Positions 1 to 7,044 of a stretch of DNA of 38,316 nucleotides are shown here, in pieces; within the stretch, counting starts at the first letter, position 1, and each line of letters starts with the position of its first letter. The position numbers and the translations under genes are program-made. Under the pieces are notes generated by a model. The model made no database searches, was not told the origin of the DNA, and saw only the letters and a program-made list of their open reading frames with translations. Source of the stretch: a virus; IMG/VR virus record IMGVR_UViG_3300011254_000509, positions 1 through 38,316 of that record; one strand, given 5' to 3'.

Positions 1-224
1 GATGTATAAGTCACATAGGTTATGGACTCTATCCTAAGGTATAGAGAACCGCCCACTGTAGGGTTGAAGCCATCTGGGATGCTTGTAAGGCCGTTAAGGT
101 ATAGATAACCGCCCACTGTAGGGTTGAAGCCATCTGGGATGCTTGTAAGGCCGTTAAGGTCTAGAGAACCTTCTATCTTTTCCTCTCCTGAAAATTGTTT
201 TTCTGTTAAATCGCTTAATTTCAT
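1..224 (-). CDS. Leucine-rich-like repeat protein, N-terminal part (runs off left edge)
   Basis: The reading frame opens at an ATG (224-222) and is still open at base 1, so only the first 74 residues are seen. After a short charged leader (MKLSDLTEKQFSGEEKIEG) come 20-residue units of the form L-x-L-N-G-L-T-S-I-P-D-G-F-N-P-T-V-G-G-(S/Y). These resemble the repeats of phage and Bacteroidota 'leucine-rich repeat domain' proteins of unknown function. The third unit changes abruptly after SLYLR into unrelated residues, which may be true divergence or an assembly edge. The likely C-terminus is at 37840-38316. A good promoter lies at 248-277. The role is unknown; a binding or host-interaction protein is a guess. 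Confidence 0.72.
   Translation of the reverse strand, partial: MKLSDLTEKQFSGEEKIEGSLDLNGLTSIPDGFNPTVGGYLYLNGLTSIPDGFNPTVGGSLYLRIESITYVTYT
41..160. repeat. 60-bp tandem repeat (two copies) coding for leucine-rich-like units
   Basis: Bases 49-100 and 109-160 are identical over 52 bp with a 60-bp period. The few bases between them differ (tagagaacc against tagataacc), which swaps Ser for Tyr in the protein. A 20-bp piece of the same unit (ccgttaaggtctagataacc) closes the window at 38297-38316. The repeats keep the reading frame and would recombine or collapse easily. Confidence 0.9.
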
Positions 225-247
225 TATTTTAAATTTTAGTTACAGTA

Positions 248-277
248 TAAATATATATAATTATTTATAAACCGCAA
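248..277 (-). promoter_or_regulatory. Bacteroidota-type promoter of the repeat-protein gene
   Basis: Read leftward, TTG (277-275) is followed by exactly 19 bases and TATATTTA (255-248), one base off the TAnnTTTG consensus. GCGGTTTATAAAT lies just after the TTG, and the leader GTAACTAAAATTTAAA leads into the ATG at 224. The same spacer and leader are found in front of the genes at 6916 and 35383. Confidence 0.7.
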
Positions 278-285
278 GGATTATT

Positions 286-1725
286 TTATCTTATTTGATA
301 ATCGTTATAATTAGAATTTATCAAATCCCTTATTTGTCGGTTAACCCAGCCGTTTTTATAACCCATTTTATTCGCGTAATCCCGTATAGATTCCTCTCCT
401 TTAGACCTAATTATACGCCAAACGTATGAAGATTTGAAATGTTTTTCTTTCTGAATCTTGATAAGTTCATCTACTTCAAGTTCGGATATTTTCTTTCCTA
501 CAAGTTCAGGAGGTGCTGTCGACTTTACTTCAACTAATGTTCCACCCGTTTCTGGTTCACTCGATTTAATTTCGAATTCATGTCCGCAAAAACTACATTC
601 ACGCGCAGAAGCATAAACCATTGCTTCACATTTCGGACAAGTTTTAACGGCTGCTTCACCTTGTTTGGCTTTTTTCTTTTTGATTTCAAGCTTCCATTTT
701 CTAGGCTCCTCCCAAAGTCCGTGTTCATCATGATTCATTCCAAAATCCAAAACAATGAACTCAGATTTATTCGGATATATCCGTGATCCCCTACCGCAGC
801 ATTGTAGCCATAATGGCAAGGATTTAGTTTTTCGGTTCATTACCACGCACTCAATGGATGGTTCGTCATATCCAGTAGTAAGTATTCCGCAATTATTCAG
901 TACAGGAATAAGTCCGTTCGAAAATGCACGTAATATTCTGTCCCGTTCTTCTTTTGGCGTTTTGGATGTGATCACCTCGGATAAGATTCCAGCTTCGTTA
1001 AATTCGGTACACATGTTTTCAGCGTGTTCGATATTCACATTAAATACTATAGTTTTCTTTCCTTCTGCTTTTTCTCGCCATTTTTCAACTACTCCAGCGT
1101 ATAGTTTCCTTTCGTTAAAATGAGAGAATTGACTCTTCTCGGTATATTCTCCGCGCTGTGTATCTAGGTCCGAAAAATCGTCTTGCATCTGGAACGCTCG
1201 ACATGGGGACAAGTAACCTTCCGCAATTAATTGAGGCGTATCGACTGGATGCACAATGTTAGTATAGTACTTTGGTAGATGCTTTCCTACTGGTGTGGCT
1301 GTGGCTCCAATTACTTTTGCGTTTGGGTACTTTTCTAAAACCTTTGTGAAGTTCCCCTTGTGAGCTTCGTCTATTATTATTAGATCAGGCGAGTATTCAC
1401 CAAGCTCACGGCGTTTAATAGTCTCAACCATTGCTACTGTAGTTTTCGCGTTCGGGTTAAACTGGTTCGATTTCATTTTAGCGTTGACCTCTTGCAATTC
1501 GATACCATGACGAGCGAGTGCCTTAAATGTTTGTTTGAACAGTTCAATCCTATCTGTTAGAATTAATGAAACAGTTCCGCGTTTCGAAGCTAGTCGAACC
1601 ATCTCTGAAAATACTACAGTTTTTCCTGAACCTGTAGTGAGGCAGAGGATTTGTCTTTGTTGTTCATTTGCGAATCCTTGTCGCAAAAGTTCAATTGATT
1701 CGTTTTGATATGGTCTTAGTTTCAT
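286..1725 (-). CDS. DEAD/DEAH-box superfamily 2 helicase with C-terminal zinc ribbon
   Basis: A 479-residue SF2 helicase of the type III restriction/UvsW-like phage class. Visible motifs are Walker A TTGSGKT (30-36), DEAH (118-121), GATATP motif III (139-144) and CGRGSR motif VI (309-314). A Cx2C...Cx2C zinc ribbon follows at residues 362-379. It would use ATP to remodel or unwind DNA during replication or recombination. Its start overlaps the stop of the endonuclease gene upstream as TAATG, so the two are probably co-translated. The helicase assignment is firm; the exact DNA substrate is not known. Confidence 0.9.
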   Translation of the reverse strand: MKLRPYQNESIELLRQGFANEQQRQILCLTTGSGKTVVFSEMVRLASKRGTVSLILTDRIELFKQTFKALARHGIELQEVNAKMKSNQFNPNAKTTVAMVETIKRRELGEYSPDLIIIDEAHKGNFTKVLEKYPNAKVIGATATPVGKHLPKYYTNIVHPVDTPQLIAEGYLSPCRAFQMQDDFSDLDTQRGEYTEKSQFSHFNERKLYAGVVEKWREKAEGKKTIVFNVNIEHAENMCTEFNEAGILSEVITSKTPKEERDRILRAFSNGLIPVLNNCGILTTGYDEPSIECVVMNRKTKSLPLWLQCCGRGSRIYPNKSEFIVLDFGMNHDEHGLWEEPRKWKLEIKKKKAKQGEAAVKTCPKCEAMVYASARECSFCGHEFEIKSSEPETGGTLVEVKSTAPPELVGKKISELEVDELIKIQKEKHFKSSYVWRIIRSKGEESIRDYANKMGYKNGWVNRQIRDLINSNYNDYQIR

Positions 1726-2330
1726 TAATCTTCAGGTATTATGTAAACCCTTTTTACAATGTTTTTTACTCTGATAACTTTATGTTCAAAGTTTTTAGCT
1801 AAAAACAAACCAAACGCCCTTCTAGATATTTTTTCATTTTCTTTTTCCGATAATGTTCCGCAAAAGAAAATGTATAACTCTGACGGTTCAACTTTCATCC
1901 CTCCAAACTCTTTTTTTATTTTCGGTATGCTATTTATCATTATGTAATTCCCCTCTAAATCTTTTTCGTTTTTAACAGAAGTCCTTTTCAAAAGACTAAG
2001 TATTGATTCTTTATTTAAACTGTCATAATAACATTCCAAACATTTTCCGATAAAATTTTTTAATTCTTCTTTTTCATAAGTCTTAAAAAATTCAATGTCA
2101 GATTCATTCAACTCGAAAAATTCACCATTCAAACGTTTATCTTTAAAATGCTCATGCATTTTCTTTTCAATTTTTTTTGGATGAATAGTTTCTATTACAG
2201 ATATCAATGTACAACCGTAAGGTGAGTACATATTCATATGACAAACTCTGTTTTTCAAATTTTTTATAGAATAACCGATTTTGTAATAGTTCGTTTTGTT
2301 CTGATTAATTAAATAAACAAATCCTTTCAT
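1725..2330 (-). CDS. T5orf172/GIY-YIG-like endonuclease
   Basis: 201 residues from the ATG at 2330; a longer in-frame start at 2381 is less likely because the conserved domain begins right at MKGFVYLI. GFVYLI (3-8) and YYKIGYS (15-21) match the GIY and YIG strands, and the later stretch EKKMHEHFKD...NGEFFEL is typical of the T5orf172/MUG113 branch. Many such genes in phages are free-standing mobile nucleases. The gene is visibly richer in A/T runs than the helicase and primase on either side, in keeping with insertion. The C-terminal 100 residues are unrecognised and could give DNA specificity. Confidence 0.75.
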   Translation of the reverse strand: MKGFVYLINQNKTNYYKIGYSIKNLKNRVCHMNMYSPYGCTLISVIETIHPKKIEKKMHEHFKDKRLNGEFFELNESDIEFFKTYEKEELKNFIGKCLECYYDSLNKESILSLLKRTSVKNEKDLEGNYIMINSIPKIKKEFGGMKVEPSELYIFFCGTLSEKENEKISRRAFGLFLAKNFEHKVIRVKNIVKRVYIIPED

Positions 2331-2378
2331 AATTATTTTTTGTGCTAAGTTACGCAAGTTTTGTGAAACAACAATAAA

Positions 2379-2386
2379 CAAACGTA
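2379..2386 (-). promoter_or_regulatory. Possible -7 box (TACGTTTG) for the T5orf172 gene
   Basis: Leftward TACGTTTG fits TAnnTTTG and lies about 50 bases before the ATG at 2330. A GTAACT leader follows, as after the other phage promoters. No TTG is found 19 bases upstream, so the call is weak. Confidence 0.3.
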
Positions 2387-2430
2387 ACTTTCTAGTCTTG
2401 TAAACTGCTTAACCCCTATTAATACTATAC

Positions 2431-2573
2431 TTTTATTAAATATATATATATTGTAACACAACAAATGCCACTTAGCACCCTCACAAATATTTTTAATCGT
2501 GAACAATTGATTTTTTTTTGCGCGAAGCAGTTTCGAAAGAAATTTGTGTAACGTTGTGTTACATTTGTTCTTT
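2431..2573. other. AT-rich non-coding spacer with inverted repeats, origin-like
   Basis: The spacer between primase and T5orf172 genes holds no convincing gene. It has an alternating AT run (about 2437-2452), then TGTAACACAAC (2452-2462), whose exact 11-base reverse complement GTTGTGTTACA is at 2553-2563. A third copy, TTGTGTTACA, lies at 2622-2631 inside the primase 3' end. Repeats beside an AT-rich stretch next to a primase gene are what a replication origin would look like, but a regulator site or RNA structure is equally possible. Confidence 0.35.
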
Positions 2574-4778
2574 TTAGAACGGAAGGTCTTGACTTTCAGC
2601 ACTTTTAGACGCAACACTACTTTGTGTTACATTATCCCGAATTACGTGATAAACTCTTTTTGTTATTCCATTTACTCTTTTTATACTTGAATCACCTATG
2701 ACGTTTTTAAGCTCAATAGAAAATCGCCTCATTGAATTAATTTTCTGTCTTGTATTCGTTTCGATATAATCCTTAATTTCTGTACTTGTCAAATATTCGG
2801 AATATCCTCCACCTAAAGATGCAGATTTGAAGAACTTTTGTATTAATTCACGTTCAAACGGCATTACCTCATACTCTTCAGATACTGTTCTAAGACCTGC
2901 TAAATCTTCTTTGTTTAACTTCCACTCGAACCCTGACTCATAGAGTCGTACCAACTCCATAAAGAACTCATCTTTATCAACCGAGTTGTAAAGTTCGTGA
3001 TCTATAGATAAAACGTTTACCGGTAAAATACGAGTATTACCCGTAGGGTCGTTTATAACGTTTGAATCGTTAGAAGTACCGCAAAGTATAGCCAACCGCT
3101 TGAAATCTTCGTTATACCTAGCATATGGAGCACGAAGAGAAAAAATATTTTTCGAGGTTAGTTCCTTGAAACGGCGTTCATCTTGTTTAGATTTGCCGCC
3201 CATCTCATCATCCATAACAACAAGTTTTTGGCACATTAGCATTTCGTCATCTTTTCCAGCGTCCAGTTTCGATTCAGCATAATATTTATTTATTTTAGCG
3301 GGAAGTAATCGCCTAAAAAATTCTGTTTTACCTGAATTTTGCCCCCCAACTAAAGCTAATACAGAACGAACAGGATTACCGTCATAGGCCGCAATAATCG
3401 AGACAAACCATTTCTTCATGAAACTATCAGCATGATCCGTGTTAGTATTTACGGAGCGAATAATATTGTCTATGTTTCCGGTAGAATTTCGGTGACGATT
3501 CTTGTCTATGTATTCCGATATGGGGTTAAATTCTGGTGTATTGTCTGAAAATATTATGGATTCTATCAAATCCTTTGTGACTTCTTTAGAATTAAAACAG
3601 ATACGGGCCTTTAAGTAAATCGTATTCATTCGTTCTTTTTTCAATTCTAGCCCGTTGTTTTTCTCTTCAATCATTCGCGTGATGGAATTTACACGCACCA
3701 TATAATTTTGGCCCATCCATTCAATAAGGGAGTTTATAAGCTGGTCGGGATCACTAGCAACACGAGACAGGTCTATATCTTCACGACTGTACACCTCTTC
3801 CGCTATCCTCTCGGCTATTGCTGGTTCTATTCCGTTAACTTGACTTAGTTGCATTACTACGCCTTCTTTCGTTCGTCCTGACTTCTTACCCATTGCCGCA
3901 ACTTGGACAGCTCTTTGATCAGTTTTAGGTATATCAAAACCGTTCTCTTTGGCTATGTAATAAAACGTTCCAACGGTAACGCCATTATTCTTACCTCTTA
4001 AGCATCTATCGAATTGCTTATCGCATTGCTGGGAATCGTATTTTTCGGAGTTAGAACAAACGGCATGAAAATATTCCCGCCCATTCTCACCAAAACCAGC
4101 AGACAAAGCGAAGCCGATTTTTAAAAACGTTTCATAGTTTGAATCGGTTATGTCCTTCCCTGAATTATGAATATCAGAAATAAGTTTATCAATCTGCTCA
4201 GTCCCCAAAATGATAGGAAGTGAATTTTGTTTCTTTCTTTTGGTGGATTTCGTTTTTGATTTTAATGATTTATGGTTTATAGTCAATTCTGAATCATAAG
4301 ATACAAATCGAAACGAAGCAGGATTTTTTGGCGCTTGGTCTACTGAAATACCATAAGTTGCGAAATAGTAGTGAGAAAGCCAACGATAAGATTCCTTATG
4401 TTTTGCAGGGTTTACTTTAACGATAACGGCAATACCATTTCCGGAAACGGATCTAAACACACAATAGGTATATTTGTCTTCGATTAAGGCGTTTTTGTCG
4501 TTGAAGTTGTCAATGTCAACACAGATAAAACCAGAATGTTCGACCAAAGACACCTCTTCACGGGCCGAAAATGTACCCGAAATAGTAACCCCAGGAAGGG
4601 ACTTTTTCAAACTGTCTCGTTTTGCTTTGTCTTGTTCTTCTCGTATGGGTTCGACTTGATGTTTCCACTTGCCGTACTTAACAGCGTTTAGGAAATCATC
4701 AACTTCCATTGCTTCGGTAGGGACGTGCTTCTCACCCTTAAGGGACGGAAACCGTCCAAATATAGAAATTTTGCTCAT
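2574..4778 (-). CDS. VirE/BT4734-type primase-ATPase (replication protein)
   Basis: 734 residues. The N-terminal BT4734-like region (about 25-165) has acidic VDIDNF (87-92) and FRFVSYD (157-162), as in this primase-like family. A PriCT-2-like region follows (about 190-285). The C-terminal VirE ATPase has Walker A GGQNSGKT (478-485), Walker B LVVMDDE (519-525) and the family signature GTSN...DPTGNTRILPV (567-587). It is the only obvious replication initiator/primase in the window. Its last residues, DLPF, copy the tip of single-strand-binding proteins, which is unusual for a primase. It starts one base after the stop of a 30-aa peptide gene. Family call firm; exact polymerase activity inferred. 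Confidence 0.9.
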   Translation of the reverse strand: MSKISIFGRFPSLKGEKHVPTEAMEVDDFLNAVKYGKWKHQVEPIREEQDKAKRDSLKKSLPGVTISGTFSAREEVSLVEHSGFICVDIDNFNDKNALIEDKYTYCVFRSVSGNGIAVIVKVNPAKHKESYRWLSHYYFATYGISVDQAPKNPASFRFVSYDSELTINHKSLKSKTKSTKRKKQNSLPIILGTEQIDKLISDIHNSGKDITDSNYETFLKIGFALSAGFGENGREYFHAVCSNSEKYDSQQCDKQFDRCLRGKNNGVTVGTFYYIAKENGFDIPKTDQRAVQVAAMGKKSGRTKEGVVMQLSQVNGIEPAIAERIAEEVYSREDIDLSRVASDPDQLINSLIEWMGQNYMVRVNSITRMIEEKNNGLELKKERMNTIYLKARICFNSKEVTKDLIESIIFSDNTPEFNPISEYIDKNRHRNSTGNIDNIIRSVNTNTDHADSFMKKWFVSIIAAYDGNPVRSVLALVGGQNSGKTEFFRRLLPAKINKYYAESKLDAGKDDEMLMCQKLVVMDDEMGGKSKQDERRFKELTSKNIFSLRAPYARYNEDFKRLAILCGTSNDSNVINDPTGNTRILPVNVLSIDHELYNSVDKDEFFMELVRLYESGFEWKLNKEDLAGLRTVSEEYEVMPFERELIQKFFKSASLGGGYSEYLTSTEIKDYIETNTRQKINSMRRFSIELKNVIGDSSIKRVNGITKRVYHVIRDNVTQSSVASKSAESQDLPF

Positions 4779-4779
4779 A

Positions 4780-4872
4780 TCAAAAGAAAAAGCCAGTTGA
4801 ATCGAAGCGTCTAGCCCACGCGACTAGACCGACCACTAAGATTCCAACTGGCATTAAAAGAATGTTTTTCAT
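4780..4872 (-). CDS. 30-residue membrane peptide
   Basis: ATG at 4872, TGA at 4780-4782, with the primase ATG one base further on, so the two are tightly coupled. The peptide is MKNILLMPVGILVVGLVAWA followed by RRFDSTGFFF: one hydrophobic helix, then two arginines, as in single-pass inner-membrane peptides. No family is recognised. A TATATTTG box lies 19 bases upstream. Its DNA also forms a nested inverted repeat, so part of its base order may be constrained by structure instead of coding. A real gene is plausible but not certain. Confidence 0.45.
   Translation of the reverse strand: MKNILLMPVGILVVGLVAWARRFDSTGFFF
4795..4853. repeat. Nested inverted repeat within the small peptide gene
   Basis: The outer arms ccagttgaatc and gattccaactgg pair with one bulge. 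Inside them gtctag and ctagac pair around a 9-base loop (cccacgcga). The structure lies just ahead of the primase start and could affect its translation or act as a DNA site. Confidence 0.45.
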
Positions 4873-4890
4873 ACTGTCGCGTGTACGGTT

Positions 4891-4898
4891 CAAATATA
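4891..4898 (-). promoter_or_regulatory. Possible -7 box (TATATTTG) ahead of peptide/primase genes
   Basis: Leftward TATATTTG matches TAnnTTTG and lies 18 bases before the ATG at 4872, just beyond the end of the preceding gene. No TTG is seen at the expected -33 distance, so this would be a weak or activator-dependent promoter. Confidence 0.35.
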
Positions 4899-4903
4899 CA
4901 AAA

Positions 4904-5098
4904 TCAAAGTGTAAGATTCTTTACATTTAGGAGAATATCTATCGCTTGTTGAAATTTGTCCATTTCTGCTTTGATTTTTAGCTCCTCTAACTCGTCCGAA
5001 ACTTTTCGGGCGTGTCTTAACTCTGGGCTAATAGCTAAATGATACTGTTTTGAAATGTCTTTCCTGTACTCTTTTAGAACTTGTATTGGTGTTTTCAT
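4904..5098 (-). CDS. Small charged helical protein, unknown
   Basis: 64 residues from the ATG at 5098, whose ATGA overlaps the exonuclease stop. A longer frame to 5167 lies wholly inside the exonuclease gene and is not used. The protein is rich in Lys, Glu and Leu with heptad-like spacing (SDELEELKIKAEMDKFQQAI), so a short coiled coil is likely. Being coupled to a recombination exonuclease, it could be an accessory of the recombination set. No family is recognised. Confidence 0.6.
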   Translation of the reverse strand: MKTPIQVLKEYRKDISKQYHLAISPELRHARKVSDELEELKIKAEMDKFQQAIDILLNVKNLTL

Positions 5099-5805
5099 CT
5101 CTCCTGTAAAGTTTCGTAAATATAATCCCGACACGCTTTTACACGTTCGGTTAATTGGTCGATACACTCTTGATCAAAATCGAATTCAAACGAACGGATA
5201 CGCATATCGGGACCCAAATGATCAAAAGACATTTCTTCATGTACTTGGTTCCAAATCTCTTCAACTGTATCCGAATAACCCAAATCGAAAGAACGTTGTC
5301 TAGCTTCTCTTTCAATCAGATTCATTGGCGTATTCATTAGCACATAAAAAACAATGTGCTTTTTTCGACCGACTAGATTCATGTAGACTTGGCCTTGCCA
5401 AAAGTAATCCTTAGATTTTAATTCCTTTTCGAAAAATGGAAACGTTCGAGCCGTCCAGCTTGCTTTATTATCTGCAATATGGTCTGGCTGAATTATATCA
5501 GGCGTACCCGTCATGAATTCGTTTTCAAAGTGCCGAATGTTTGGAACTAAAAACGCATCTGAATAAACGTGCTCGGAAAGATACTCAAGCGCATCAGCTT
5601 CGACAACATTTCCTTTTTCGGTGTATTTATTCGAGAACTGATTAACACGAACCCCCATAAATTCGGGTTGTTCTAGTATCCAGTTTTTCAGGTACGTTTT
5701 ACACGTTTCACCCATAGAACCTTTGGCGCGTCCGTTCGACATTATTTGCCCTGCCGCACTCGCTCGGATTTTGAACGAGTCGGCTATTTGTCTGTTTGTT
5801 CTCAT
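5095..5805 (-). CDS. YqaJ/lambda-exo-like PD-(D/E)XK exonuclease
   Basis: 236 residues. The nuclease core is visible: the helix around TEKGNVVEADALEYL (62-76) gives an acidic residue, GTPDII (100-105) gives the P-D pair (102-103), and DNKAS gives D-x-K (112-114). Later QGQVYMNL matches the conserved Gln motif of YqaJ-type viral recombinases. It would resect double-stranded ends to leave single strands for annealing. Its start overlaps the OB-like gene as ATGA, so the pair resembles a phage exonuclease/ssDNA-binding-or-annealing module. Confidence 0.82.
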   Translation of the reverse strand: MRTNRQIADSFKIRASAAGQIMSNGRAKGSMGETCKTYLKNWILEQPEFMGVRVNQFSNKYTEKGNVVEADALEYLSEHVYSDAFLVPNIRHFENEFMTGTPDIIQPDHIADNKASWTARTFPFFEKELKSKDYFWQGQVYMNLVGRKKHIVFYVLMNTPMNLIEREARQRSFDLGYSDTVEEIWNQVHEEMSFDHLGPDMRIRSFEFDFDQECIDQLTERVKACRDYIYETLQER

Positions 5806-6287
5806 TCCGTCAACAGTTCTTCGTTAGCACTAGACAACGTGTACGCCTTTTTAATCGAGCCGATATCAGTCGAACCGTTCTTAATGGCCTCTTTCGCTGC
5901 GTCCCACTTCTTATGATTCGGCGTAAATTCTGGCAACTTCGGCTTCGTTTCTCGAATCCTTAACGCATCAACAGTTTCGCCAAATGCACGAACCTGAGCA
6001 ACGTATAGTGTAATTCTAAGCCCCGCCCAATCTTCGATAAATGGCGAAGCGGCTAGTTTTTCAATCGTTTTTGCATTTGTCGCGTTTAGAATTAACGGCT
6101 TCTGACCTTTCAGATTCGCAACGATACATTCGTCTTGTCTATTATTAGGCCCCACCACGGTCTTTTTCTCTACCGATACAATCTGGACGTCCAAATCTAT
6201 TGGTTCGTCTCCTGTCATTAGTTCGTACGCCCCTATGTAGTCTTTGTTGGCTAATCGTTTCCAATGAGTTTTAATTTGATTTTTCAT
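5802..6287 (-). CDS. OB-fold-like single-strand DNA-binding/annealing candidate
   Basis: 161 residues. The central part (about 30-112) is beta-rich and ends in a signature WAGLRITLYVAQVRAFGETV then DALRIR, seen in phage proteins beside YqaJ exonucleases. This looks like an OB-type fold, but no catalytic residues are evident. The linked exonuclease suggests it binds or anneals the single strands produced. Its upstream sequence AATAAATTATG and the N-terminal KTHWKRL are repeated about 670 bases upstream beyond the HNH gene, so its original promoter is probably the one at 6979-7008. Function is inferred from context. Confidence 0.6.
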   Translation of the reverse strand: MKNQIKTHWKRLANKDYIGAYELMTGDEPIDLDVQIVSVEKKTVVGPNNRQDECIVANLKGQKPLILNATNAKTIEKLAASPFIEDWAGLRITLYVAQVRAFGETVDALRIRETKPKLPEFTPNHKKWDAAKEAIKNGSTDIGSIKKAYTLSSANEELLTE

Positions 6288-6916
6288 AATTTATTTATTC
6301 TGTTTTTAAATTCTTCTTTAATATGATTAACTACCGACTCATAATAAATTGAGTCTACTAGGTCACTATATTTATTCGATTTTTTCATGTTTTCTTTTCG
6401 ACTAATAACCTGCAAATTGTAAATACTATTTATAACATTACAAGGCGCCCCATCCTTGAACCAACTAACAGGTATTTTATGATCAATACACTCTTTACTA
6501 TTTGGAAACCTACCATTTCTTTCAAGAAAATCCTTTGGAGTAAAATCTAAATATTTGCTTTTAAAATCTAAGTTGTTTGTTTTTAACCTTGATATATGGG
6601 CTCTTATTTGTCTTTCAAATTTAAAGTAAGGATCAATTTCACACCTGTTCTTAATATATTCTACCTGATATCTAGATTTCTTTTCTTTATTTTTTTTTGA
6701 ATACTCTGAAACTCTTTTCTTTATTTTTTTTTGGTTATTTTTATAGTATTCTTTTTGCTGGGTGCTTTTTTTCTTTTTGTATTTGTGATAATTATCATTA
6801 TAGTACTTATTTAAACACTCTTTACATCTAGGCTTATACCCATTCAAAGACCTTGATTCAACGTGAAAATTTGAAACGTCTTTAACTACTCCGCATGAAT
6901 TACATTTTTTTTCCAT
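6284..6916 (-). CDS. HNH homing-type endonuclease with N-terminal zinc finger
   Basis: 210 residues. The N-terminus has Cx2C...Cx2C (C5, C8, C31, C34), as in phage HNH proteins that begin with CxxCG...CKEC. The catalytic part has CIDHKIPVSW (143-152; D145, H146), YNLQVI (166-171) and KENMKK (174-179), a His-Me finger HNH core. A Lys/Tyr-rich middle probably binds DNA. Its last codons run through the leader of the next gene (ATGA overlap). The gene is strongly A/T-biased and sits between a promoter and the OB-like gene, with leader sequence duplicated on both sides: signs of a mobile insertion. Confidence 0.82.
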   Translation of the reverse strand: MEKKCNSCGVVKDVSNFHVESRSLNGYKPRCKECLNKYYNDNYHKYKKKKSTQQKEYYKNNQKKIKKRVSEYSKKNKEKKSRYQVEYIKNRCEIDPYFKFERQIRAHISRLKTNNLDFKSKYLDFTPKDFLERNGRFPNSKECIDHKIPVSWFKDGAPCNVINSIYNLQVISRKENMKKSNKYSDLVDSIYYESVVNHIKEEFKNRINKL

Positions 6917-6956
6917 ACTTAAATATACGAAATAATTTTTTCCAATGTGTTTTCAT
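6900..6956 (-). pseudogene. 18-codon relic of the OB-like gene's start (or leader peptide)
   Basis: Right behind the promoter and GTAACT leader is an ATG (6956) opening MKTHWKKLFRIFKYGKKM, stop at 6900-6902. The OB-like gene at 6287 starts MKNQIKTHWKRL. KTHWK(K/R)L and the DNA AATAAATTATGAAAA are shared. This looks like the original start of that gene, cut off by the HNH insertion. A functional leader peptide coupled to the HNH gene, whose ATG lies inside it, is the alternative. Confidence 0.5.
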
Positions 6957-6978
6957 AATTTATTTTTTAGTTACGGTA

Positions 6979-7008
6979 CAAATATATAAATAAATAATTG
7001 TTTATAAA
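6979..7008 (-). promoter_or_regulatory. Leftward promoter of the HNH/OB/exonuclease operon
   Basis: TATATTTG (6986-6979) is a perfect -7 box. The -33 position, 19 bases away, is TTT instead of TTG. The spacer carries TTTATAAA, and the downstream leader CGTAACTAAAAAATAAATTA matches the leaders at 224 and 35383. Its -33 region overlaps that of the rightward promoter. Confidence 0.6.
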
Positions 7009-7027
7009 AGTTTTTTGTTTATATTTG
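6998..7027 (+). promoter_or_regulatory. Rightward promoter of the 7045 operon
   Basis: TTG (6998-7000), 19 bases, TATATTTG (7020-7027): a perfect Bacteroidota promoter. The start of transcription would be near 7034, giving a very short leader before the ATG at 7045. The palindrome TTTATAAA (7001-7008) is shared with the divergent promoter, so one regulator could control both directions. Confidence 0.75.
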
Positions 7028-7044
7028 TTTCAAAATTATTAATT

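Noticed and set aside
41-160. Tandem repeats as a CRISPR array
   Set aside because: Period is 60 with no unique spacers, and the repeats code in frame for leucine-rich-like units.
755-1123. 122-codon open frame opposite the helicase
   Set aside because: Antisense shadow; the minus-strand helicase has all its motifs here.
2345-2617. Open frame of 90 codons across the primase-T5orf172 spacer
   Set aside because: It starts inside the primase end, has low-complexity Lys/Leu composition, no ribosome-binding site, and lies over the AT-rich repeats.
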